DNA of 11,681 nt from an uncultured Faecalibacterium sp. (GTDB lineage: Bacteria; Bacillota; Clostridia; Oscillospirales; Ruminococcaceae). This document shows positions 6,331 to 11,681 of this stretch, in pieces (position 1 is the stretch's first letter; each line of letters starts with the position of its first letter). A program made the position numbers and the translations under genes. The notes under the pieces were generated by a model. The model was not told where the DNA came from. It saw nothing but the letters and a program-made list of their open reading frames with translations, and did not search any database. The stretch lies in NCBI GenBank assembly GCA_902463905.1, contig CABQHF010000047.1:1-11681 (forward strand). The letters are read 5' to 3'.

Positions 6331-7020
6331 TTATTTTGTAGCCGGTTCTTCCTCTTCCAGCAGGCGCAGACCGGCGGTGTCGGTGACCGGCAGCGAGAAC
6401 ACGATGGCCCCCGCCCTGCGGTCGGCCCCGTCCATGATGGCTTTCATGATCCGGTTCTTCTGCGCGGTGCGGCTCACGATGAGCACCAGCTCCTTTTCAT
6501 TCACCAGTTCCATGCCCAGGAAGGGGGCTGCCCCCTCCATGCCGGTGCCCTTTGCGTGGATCACAGTCCCGCCGCCGGCTCCGGCCGCGCGAGCGGCGTC
6601 CATGATGGAACCGGTATAGCCCTGATTTGCGATCACCAGCAGCAGTTCATAGCGGGTATCCTTCAAGGTACTCTCCTCCTTCCAGGTCAGGGTCTGGTGC
6701 TCCGTGAGGAACCCAAGGGCCCGTTTTCCGCCGATGCTGCTCAGCGGCACGGTGAATGCAATGCCGGTGCCCGGCACGTCGATGCGCATTTTGCGGCGCA
6801 GGTCCCGCTGCACCTCCTGCCAGGTCTGGGCTGTGACCACCGCCAGCAGCACAGCTTTTTCGGTCTTTTCCAGCCCCAGGGTGGAAAGGGTCTCCTGCAC
6901 CGCCGTGCCGGTGCCCACCGTGCGCAGGGTCACGTTCACACCGTGGGCCTCATACAACTGCAGAAAGGCGTCGGCAGTGCGGCGGTCGGTGATGGTGCTC
7001 ATCAGAAACAGCGAACTCAC
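6331..7020 (-). CDS. Tandem PII-like signalling protein
   Basis: The 229-residue soluble protein is two PII (GlnB)-type domains in one chain. The C-terminal copy (about 122-218) is clear: YELLLVIANQG for strand 1, AGAGGGTVIHAKGTG (146-160) in place of the usual GGATV-RGRG stretch, EKELVLIV (175-182), an IMKAIMD helix and GAIVFSLPVTD (204-214). The N-terminal copy (about 1-105) is more divergent but keeps the order: LFLMSTITD, GTGTA (36-40), EKAVLLAVV (55-63) and GTGIAFTVPL (84-93). The T-loop is short and lacks the uridylylation-site tyrosine region of classical GlnB. PII proteins bind ATP/ADP, often 2-oxoglutarate or cyclic AMP, and gate transporters. The start is GTG with a strong AGGAGG site eight bases upstream that overlaps the stop codon of the DUF1538 gene (TAAGGAGG), so the pair is co-translated. 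It probably controls that membrane protein; this is inference. Confidence 0.87.
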   Translation of the reverse strand: MSSLFLMSTITDRRTADAFLQLYEAHGVNVTLRTVGTGTAVQETLSTLGLEKTEKAVLLAVVTAQTWQEVQRDLRRKMRIDVPGTGIAFTVPLSSIGGKRALGFLTEHQTLTWKEESTLKDTRYELLLVIANQGYTGSIMDAARAAGAGGGTVIHAKGTGMEGAAPFLGMELVNEKELVLIVSRTAQKNRIMKAIMDGADRRAGAIVFSLPVTDTAGLRLLEEEEPATK

Positions 7021-7034
7021 AGCGCTTGCCCTCC

Positions 7035-8594
7035 TTACAGTTCAATGATGTCATCATCCGGCCAGTCGGCATAGGCTGCCACCCCGGCCAGCGCGGGTTC
7101 GGCGGCACGGGCAGCCCTGCGCCGTCCGGTTTTGAGCTGAGCGGCAAGGCCCATCAGCTGCACCGTGATGAGCGGCGTCATGGCCACCATGGCCACCACG
7201 CCAAAGGCGTCCGTAACGATGTTGCCGCCCACGGCCACGCAGGCTCCCTGTGCCAGCGGCAGCAGGAAGGTGGCCGTCATGGGACCAGAGGCCACGCCGC
7301 CGGCGTCAAAGGCAATGGCGGTGAACAACTTGGGCACCACAAAGGAGATGCCGATGGCCACCGCATAGCCCGGGATGAGGAACCACAGGATGGAAATGCC
7401 GGTGAGCACCCGCACCATGGCCAGCCCCACCGAAATGGACACACCCGCCGAGAGCGCCATGCCCATGGCCTGGGCCGAGATGGCACCATCGGTCACCTCT
7501 TCCACCTGTTTGTTCAGCACATACACCGCCGGCTCTGCCTTGACGATAAAGTAACCGATGAGCATGCCGATGGGGATGATCACCCAGGGCATCCCACAGC
7601 CTGCCAGCACCTGGCCCAGGTAATTACCGGCAGGCATAAAGCCCACATTTGCTCCGGTGAGGAACAGCACCAGCCCCACATAGGTATAGGCAAGGCCCAC
7701 CGCAATGCGGCCCAGCGTGCGTTTGTCCAGCCGCAGGGCCACGGCCTGGAACACCCCGAACATGACCACGATGGGCAGCAGCGAGGAAGCAATTTCCTTG
7801 ATGTACTCCGGCAGCCCCTCATGGAACAGCTGCCACAGCTCCACCGAATCGCTCACCTCCGGCAGCACCGGCGGGATGTAGGTGCTGTCGGACGCGCGAA
7901 ATGCGATGCCGAGGATCAGCACCGCCAGAATGGGGCCCACTGAGCACAGTGCCACCAGACCAAAGCTGTCGTCCGCCGCATGGCGGTCGCCGCGGATCGC
8001 CGACACGCCCACGCCCAGCGCCATGATAAAAGGTACCGTCATGGGGCCGGTGGTCACACCGCCGGAGTCAAAGGCCACGGCCAGAAACTCCCGGGGCACA
8101 AAGGCGGCCAGCACAAAAACGATGCCGTAGAACGCCACCAGCAGCGGCGGCAGCGCCACGCCCAGCAGCATGCGCAGGAACGCGACGGTGAGGAACAGGC
8201 CCACGCCCGCCGCCACCGAGAAGATCAGGGTCTGGTTGGGGATGGAGGGCACCTGATTGGCCAGCACCTGCAGGTCCGGCTCCGAGATTGTGATGAGGAA
8301 CCCCAGCAGAAAGCCGACGCCCAGGATCACCGGCAGTTTGCGGCTCCGGGTGAGCACAGCACCCACACGCTCGCCCATGGGGGTCATGCTCATTTCTGCG
8401 CCCAGTGTAAAGAACATGATGCCCACCACGATGAGCACCGCACCCAGCAGAAAGCACAGCAGGATGCTGGGCGACACCGGCGCAATGGTAAAGCACAGCA
8501 CCAGCACAATGGCCACAATGGGCAGCACGGCCTGCAGGGCTTCCAACAGTTTTTCCCGCAGTTTGGGGAGAGATGCTTTTAAAATCGCGTCCAC
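7035..8594 (-). CDS. DUF1538 membrane protein, internally duplicated
   Basis: The 519-residue polytopic membrane protein consists of two homologous DUF1538 halves. Numbered from the chosen start, half one (about 15-235) has SEPDLQVLANQV (Glu105-Pro106), AFDSGGVTTGPMT (Asp176) and DDSFG (208-212); half two (about 265-485) has AEPAVYVLNKQV (Glu354-Pro355), AFDAGGVASGPMT (Asp430) and TDAFG (461-465). The paired acidic residues in otherwise hydrophobic sequence suggest a transporter or channel with inverted or parallel repeats; the substrate is unknown. A basic then acidic cytoplasmic tail (about 490-519) could meet the PII-like partner encoded 14 bases downstream. The start is uncertain: GTG at 8594 has a weak GGAA site six bases upstream, whereas TTG at 8624 would add 10 residues but lies only about 5 bases after the expected transcription start and has no ribosome binding site. 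The promoter is at 8636-8664. Confidence 0.88.
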   Translation of the reverse strand: MDAILKASLPKLREKLLEALQAVLPIVAIVLVLCFTIAPVSPSILLCFLLGAVLIVVGIMFFTLGAEMSMTPMGERVGAVLTRSRKLPVILGVGFLLGFLITISEPDLQVLANQVPSIPNQTLIFSVAAGVGLFLTVAFLRMLLGVALPPLLVAFYGIVFVLAAFVPREFLAVAFDSGGVTTGPMTVPFIMALGVGVSAIRGDRHAADDSFGLVALCSVGPILAVLILGIAFRASDSTYIPPVLPEVSDSVELWQLFHEGLPEYIKEIASSLLPIVVMFGVFQAVALRLDKRTLGRIAVGLAYTYVGLVLFLTGANVGFMPAGNYLGQVLAGCGMPWVIIPIGMLIGYFIVKAEPAVYVLNKQVEEVTDGAISAQAMGMALSAGVSISVGLAMVRVLTGISILWFLIPGYAVAIGISFVVPKLFTAIAFDAGGVASGPMTATFLLPLAQGACVAVGGNIVTDAFGVVAMVAMTPLITVQLMGLAAQLKTGRRRAARAAEPALAGVAAYADWPDDDIIEL

Positions 8595-8635
8595 CGCCTT
8601 TCCGTTCTGTACATTTTTGTGCAACGTATATAAAA

Positions 8636-8664
8636 AGTATACAAAGCAACTGCCGCCCCGTCAA
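8636..8664 (-). promoter_or_regulatory. Promoter of the DUF1538/PII operon, overlapping a hairpin
   Basis: On the minus strand TTGACG (8664-8659, five of six matches) and TATACT (8641-8636, five of six) are exactly 17 bases apart. The -35 box occupies the loop and right arm of the hairpin at 8652-8677. The expected start is near 8629. Confidence 0.75.
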
Positions 8665-8677
8665 CCGACGGGGCGGC
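8652..8677 (-). terminator. Hairpin after the GltD-like gene, probable terminator
   Basis: A perfect 11-bp G+C-rich stem GCCGCCCCGTC/GACGGGGCGGC closes a four-base loop 15 bases after the stop codon of the GltD-like gene. The downstream minus-strand sequence AGTTGCTTTG has only a broken T tract, so termination may be partial. Confidence 0.65.
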
Positions 8678-8692
8678 AAAGATACAGATAAT

Positions 8693-10009
8693 TTACAATT
8701 CCTGCTTGGCCAGCACGTCGGAGGTGGGGGTCTGGAACACCGGGATGTCTGCATAGGGGTCGGCGGCATCATCGACCGGCAGGCTCTTCATGTAGGCGTC
8801 CATGGACTCGGCCACCTTCTTGGCCACGGCCACAGCCTCGACCACAGTGCGGGCACCCATCACGGCGTCGCCGCCGGCAAACACGCCCTCGCGGGTGGTG
8901 CTGCCGTCCTCACTGACGGTGAGCAGGCCCTTCTGGTTGGTCTCGATGCCGGTGGTGGTCTTGACAAGGTTGCTCTCGGAGCCCTGGCTCACCGACACGA
9001 TAACGCCGGTGTGGGGGTAGAAGATCTCGCTGCCCTCCACCTGGGTAAACTTGCCGTCCTCGCCCTTGACGGTGTCGCGGCAGATGAGGCCGTTTTCCCG
9101 GATCTCCACAGGAGCCTTGCAGAAGCGGAAGCCCACGCCCTCCAGCTTGGCATAGCTCACCTCGTACTCCGAGGCACTGATGCAGCTTTCGTCGCGGCGG
9201 GCATAGCAGGTCACATGGCGGGCACCGTTGCGGATGGCGGTACGGGCGCAGTCCATAGCAGAGTTGCCCACGCCGATGACTGCAATGTCATCGCCCAGAC
9301 GGAAGGCCTTGGAGTTGGCCAGATAGTCGATGCCAAAGGCCACGTTGCCCAGGCTCTCGCCCTTGATGTGCATGGCGTTGGCCTTCCACAGACCGGCACC
9401 GATGAATACGCTCTTGTAGCCGTCGCGGAACAGGTCGTCGATGGTGATGGTCTTGCCGATGGTGGTGTTAGGCCGTACCTTGATGCCCTTGAGCTCCAGA
9501 TGGCGGTACTGGAAATCGTCCAGCACACTGTCCGGCAGGCGGTAGTTGGGGATGCCGTAGCGCATCACGCCGCCGATCTTGTCGCGGGCGTCAAAGATGG
9601 TCACATCGTAGCCCCAGCGTGCCAGCAGCACCGCAATGGTCAGGCCCGCCGGGCCGGAACCCACCACAGCCGCCTTCATGCCGTTCTTGGGGGCCGGGCC
9701 GGCGGTCATCTTGTTGGCGTAGGTGGTGGAGATGTAGTCCTCGATGATGGAAAAGTGCACCGGGTCGTGGCTGGGCATCCGGTTGCGCACGCAGTGGCCC
9801 TCGCACTGGTTCTCGTGGTTGCACACCAGACTGCACACGGTGGTGAGCGGGTTGTTTTCAAACAGCATCTGGCCTGCGGCGTCCATCTGGTTTGCCTTGA
9901 GCAGACGGATCACCTCGGGGATGTTGGTGTGGATGGGGCAGCCCTGCTGGCACAGCGGCTTTTTGCAGCCGAGGCAGCGGTTGGCTTCGTCCAGAATGTG
10001 TAATGCCAT
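8693..10009 (-). CDS. GltD/NfnB-type iron-sulfur FAD-NAD(P)H oxidoreductase
   Basis: The 438-residue protein belongs to the family of the glutamate synthase small subunit (GltD), NfnB and PreT, which pass electrons between NAD(P)H, FAD and iron-sulfur clusters. The N-terminal helical domain has eight cysteines for two 4Fe-4S clusters: 12, 15, 20, 24 (CLGC, then CQQGCP) and 59, 63, 69, 73. An FAD-binding Rossmann motif VGSGPAGL lies at 116-123, an NAD(P)H motif IGVGNSAMD at 245-253, and the FAD-closing GVFAGGDAVMGARTV at 375-389. The ATG is preceded by an ideal AGGAGG. There is no glutamate synthase large subunit, NfnA or PreA gene beside it, so the true partner and reaction (NADPH-glutamate synthase, ferredoxin-linked transhydrogenase or pyrimidine reduction) cannot be fixed. 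It has its own promoter (10077-10105). Confidence 0.92.
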   Translation of the reverse strand: MALHILDEANRCLGCKKPLCQQGCPIHTNIPEVIRLLKANQMDAAGQMLFENNPLTTVCSLVCNHENQCEGHCVRNRMPSHDPVHFSIIEDYISTTYANKMTAGPAPKNGMKAAVVGSGPAGLTIAVLLARWGYDVTIFDARDKIGGVMRYGIPNYRLPDSVLDDFQYRHLELKGIKVRPNTTIGKTITIDDLFRDGYKSVFIGAGLWKANAMHIKGESLGNVAFGIDYLANSKAFRLGDDIAVIGVGNSAMDCARTAIRNGARHVTCYARRDESCISASEYEVSYAKLEGVGFRFCKAPVEIRENGLICRDTVKGEDGKFTQVEGSEIFYPHTGVIVSVSQGSESNLVKTTTGIETNQKGLLTVSEDGSTTREGVFAGGDAVMGARTVVEAVAVAKKVAESMDAYMKSLPVDDAADPYADIPVFQTPTSDVLAKQEL

Positions 10010-10076
10010 GGTTCCTCCTAAATCCCACTGGGGGTCTCAGTTTTGTTGCCGTTGTATCCAACATTGCATTGCTTTA

Positions 10077-10105
10077 ATGATACACCCAATACGGCACGGT
10101 TACAA
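10077..10105 (-). promoter_or_regulatory. Promoter of the GltD-like gene
   Basis: On the minus strand TTGTAA (10105-10100, four of six matches) and TATCAT (10082-10077, five of six) are 17 bases apart, giving a 5' leader of about 60 bases before the ATG at 10009. It lies in the 131-base spacer after tmcAL, in which no intrinsic terminator for tmcAL could be found. Confidence 0.65.
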
Positions 10106-10140
10106 GAGCGGAATTGCTGATTTTTTGCCAGAATTTTTTG

Positions 10141-11346
10141 TCAATTCGTCAAAAAGATATTTTTTTGACGATATATTCCGCCCATCGGGGCCGGGTTTGC
10201 CCTGCACAGGGACCCGAAGTCGCTGGCAGCAGCCTGTGCCGCCGCCATGCGGGCGCAGTCGGCATCAGCTTGCGCCAGCTTTGCCAGTGAATGGGACACC
10301 GGCAGCGCTGCCTGCCCCAGCAGCGGTAAAGCGTCCTTGTGCGCCCCCAGCAGATGCAGGGCCGGCGGCAGCGGCGGCACCGTGTCGGCCGTATAGCCCA
10401 ATGCAGCATCCATGGCAAGGCGGCGCATCCGGGCCCGGGGGTAGCGCACCGTGGTCAGGGCATCCAGCAGCTGCGGCAGACTGGTGCTCTGTCGCACCAC
10501 GTGTTCCAACCGGTGTTCCAGCCCTTCGGACACTCCGCGCACCGCTGCAAAAGGCTCCGGCTTTGCGCAGGCCGCCCGCAGCAGGGCCAGCTCACACCGG
10601 CCTGCCACGTTGAAATCCGTGTACGCGCCGTCATTTTCTGCAGTTTTATACAGTTTCAACGCCTTTTCCGGTACAAAAGGTGCCACAGCATCTGCTCCGC
10701 CCTCGGCCCAGAGAGCCCGCAGAGCGCTGGCACTGGCAAATTGCGCGTGACCGCTCTCTTCCAGCGTCTGCCCGTGGTTGGCCCCCCTGCGGGGCAGCGG
10801 CACCGGGGTCATGCCTGCCCGCTGCTCCAGGATGGCGCGGCAGTACTCCACGGCCAGGTTGTTGTTCGGCTGGCTCAGCAGCGCCGCCATGGCAGGGTCG
10901 GCCCCCACGGCCTGCACTGCCGCCTGCCGGGCTGCCGCAAAGCTGCGCGCCCCGGCGGCCAGCTGCTGCTTCAGTGCCGCGCGGTAGGCCGCACTGTTCA
11001 GCACCCGGGCGGTTTCCAGCAGCAGGGCAGCGTCCGGGGTCTCGGCTCCGAACACCAATGCGTCGCACCCGGCGGCTGTCAGCAGATGCACTCCCGCCCG
11101 CGCAAAGGCCTCCGCTCCCGCGCAGGCCCAGGGCGCCGGCAGGGCAAACACGAAGTCTGCCCCGCATTCCAGCGCTGCACGCACCCGCACGCGCTCCGGC
11201 AGCAGCTGCAGCGCGCCCCGCTGGGTCAGCCCGCAGCTCATGGCCACCGCCACCCGCTGCGCCCCCAGCGCCCTTGCCTGCGCCAGCTGCCAGGCGTGCC
11301 CGTTGTGGAAGGGATCGTACTCTGCAATGATGCCTGCAAACTTCAT
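10141..11346 (-). CDS. tmcAL: tRNA(Met) cytidine acetate ligase TmcAL
   Basis: TmcAL (YlbM) uses ATP and acetate to form acetyl-adenylate and acetylates C34 of elongator tRNA-Met, improving decoding accuracy. The 401-residue product starts MKFAGIIAEYDPFHNGH, with the nucleotidyltransferase HNGH motif at 14-17. Further family marks are QRG (42-44), ALPAPWACAGAE (68-79), LVFGAE (97-102), PNNNLAVEY (160-168), FASASALR (203-210) and the C-terminal YPRARMRRLAMDA block. The segment before QRG reads MSCGLT where relatives I know have SGNFV. The ATG at 11346 was chosen over an upstream ATG (11421) because the family N-terminus begins here and AAAGGAG lies seven bases before it. The gene is divergent from ackA; both products use acetate. 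Codons are extremely G+C- and Ala-rich. Confidence 0.94.
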   Translation of the reverse strand: MKFAGIIAEYDPFHNGHAWQLAQARALGAQRVAVAMSCGLTQRGALQLLPERVRVRAALECGADFVFALPAPWACAGAEAFARAGVHLLTAAGCDALVFGAETPDAALLLETARVLNSAAYRAALKQQLAAGARSFAAARQAAVQAVGADPAMAALLSQPNNNLAVEYCRAILEQRAGMTPVPLPRRGANHGQTLEESGHAQFASASALRALWAEGGADAVAPFVPEKALKLYKTAENDGAYTDFNVAGRCELALLRAACAKPEPFAAVRGVSEGLEHRLEHVVRQSTSLPQLLDALTTVRYPRARMRRLAMDAALGYTADTVPPLPPALHLLGAHKDALPLLGQAALPVSHSLAKLAQADADCARMAAAQAAASDFGSLCRANPAPMGGIYRQKNIFLTN

Positions 11347-11433
11347 GAGTCGGCTCCTTTGAAGCAAAAAGATTGTTAAAATGATATCATATACACAGAA
11401 AAAGCCCTGCTTTCTGTGCATTTGTGGGCAGGA

Positions 11434-11452
11434 TGTACAAAAGCCTTGTACA
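11434..11452. promoter_or_regulatory. Perfect inverted repeat, candidate operator
   Basis: TGTACAA and TTGTACA are exact reverse complements separated by five bases (AAGCC). The site lies between the divergent genes, 30 bases upstream of the ackA -35 box and about 90 bases upstream of the tmcAL start. An overlapping smaller dyad CTTGT-AC-ACAAG occupies 11445-11456. There is no U tract, so it looks like a DNA-binding site rather than a terminator. I cannot name the regulator. Confidence 0.45.
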
Positions 11453-11482
11453 CAAGTTTTACCGCTTTGCCCGGATTGTGCC

Positions 11483-11511
11483 TTGAAAAGGCGCTGCTCC
11501 TATTATATAAT
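11483..11511 (+). promoter_or_regulatory. Promoter of ackA
   Basis: TTGAAA (11483-11488, four of six matches) and a perfect TATAAT (11506-11511) are separated by exactly 17 bases. The start would be near 11518, giving a leader of about 70 bases ahead of the ackA ATG. Confidence 0.85.
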
Positions 11512-11590
11512 AAACACAGGAATCTGTAAAATTCTGTCCGCAGAGTTCCAAAAATGCGAGCAGAGCAAAAACATACAGGAGGCAACACAG

Positions 11591-11681
11591 ATGAAAGTTC
11601 TGGTTATTAACTGCGGTTCTTCTTCCCTGAAGTATCAGCTGATCGATATGGACGGCGAGAAGGTGCTGTGCAAGGGCCTGT
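11591..11681 (+). CDS. ackA: Acetate kinase, N-terminal fragment cut by the window edge
   Basis: Acetate kinase interconverts acetate plus ATP and acetyl phosphate plus ADP, the final step of the Pta-AckA route or the first step of acetate uptake. Only the first 30 codons are present. They read MKVLVINCGSSSLKYQLIDM and on, the characteristic N-terminus of the family, including the N-G/C-S-S-S phosphate-binding turn after the first beta strand (here NCGSSSLK, 7-14). The ATG is preceded by AGGAGG eight bases upstream. The gene continues beyond the right edge; whether pta follows cannot be seen. It is the only plus-strand gene in the window and has a strong promoter (11483-11511). Confidence 0.95.
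   Translation, partial: MKVLVINCGSSSLKYQLIDMDGEKVLCKGL

Noticed and set aside
8573..10003. 476-codon open frame on the plus strand
   Set aside because: It is antisense to the GltD-like gene, with a His/Val/Ala/Gly-rich shadow composition and no family signature.
10104..10147. GAATTG/CAATTC inverted repeat after tmcAL as a terminator
   Set aside because: The arms are six A/T-rich bases with a long T-rich loop and no proper tail; the spacer simply contains T tracts.
11373..11391. TTGTTAA near the tmcAL start as a Rex redox-repressor site
   Set aside because: Only one half matches the clostridial Rex consensus; the second half site (TTAACAA after four bases) is absent.
11386..11414. tmcAL promoter at TATGAT (11391-11386, minus strand)
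   Set aside because: The -10-like box is good, but no -35 box exists 16-18 bases upstream and no extended -10 TGn is in register; it is left uncalled.
11347..11421. 25-residue N-terminal extension of TmcAL
   Set aside because: The family begins at MKFAGIIAEYDPFHNGH, and the ribosome binding site AAAGGAG precedes that ATG.
1..11681. CRISPR arrays, tRNA or rRNA genes, insertion sequences with transposase
   Set aside because: No regularly spaced direct repeats, cloverleaf-like sequence, rRNA segment or transposase motif was seen on either strand.

Overview
The window looks like a piece of chromosome from a G+C-rich Firmicute of the Oscillospiraceae, most plausibly Faecalibacterium or a close relative. 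This is inferred from the gene set (RqcH, TrmK with a Nif3-like partner, YitT, TmcAL next to acetate kinase), strong AGGAGG-type ribosome binding sites, A-rich codon-poor spacers between G+C-rich genes, and a palindromic intergenic repeat of a kind I remember from Faecalibacterium. No phage, plasmid, transposase, CRISPR, tRNA or rRNA gene was recognised. Nine complete genes lie on the minus strand; the only plus-strand gene is a partial acetate kinase gene at the right edge.

Left to right: (1) positions 1-86 hold a strong minus-strand promoter firing out of the window into a transcript whose first 40 bases fold into a hairpin; the product is unknown. (2) 262-1486: a secreted TPR protein with its own promoter and terminator. 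(3) 1548-3352: rqcH, the ribosome quality-control factor, followed by a terminator. (4) 3396-3540: a 145-bp MITE-like palindromic element between rqcH and the operon upstream of it. (5) 3554-5332: a three-gene operon, DUF1858 protein - trmK - nif3-like, with abutting or overlapping reading frames and one promoter. (6) 5349-6289: yitT, a membrane protein with a DUF2179 domain. (7) 6270-8664: a two-gene operon, a DUF1538 membrane protein followed by a tandem PII-like protein. (8) 8693-10105: a GltD/NfnB-type iron-sulfur flavoprotein with its own promoter. (9) 10141-11346: tmcAL, divergent from ackA (11591 onward); the 244-bp spacer holds a clear ackA promoter and a perfect 7-5-7 inverted repeat.

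Functionally the window mixes translation and tRNA maintenance (RqcH, TrmK, TmcAL), acetate metabolism (AckA, and TmcAL which uses acetate), redox/nitrogen chemistry (GltD-like protein) and two poorly understood membrane systems. The most interesting is the DUF1538/PII operon: the membrane protein is an obvious internal duplication, and so is its PII-like partner, suggesting a nucleotide- or metabolite-gated transporter whose substrate I cannot name. A second recurring theme is promoter-in-terminator architecture: at two adjacent gene borders (6261-6311 and 8636-8677) the -35 box of the next gene lies inside the terminator hairpin of the previous one.
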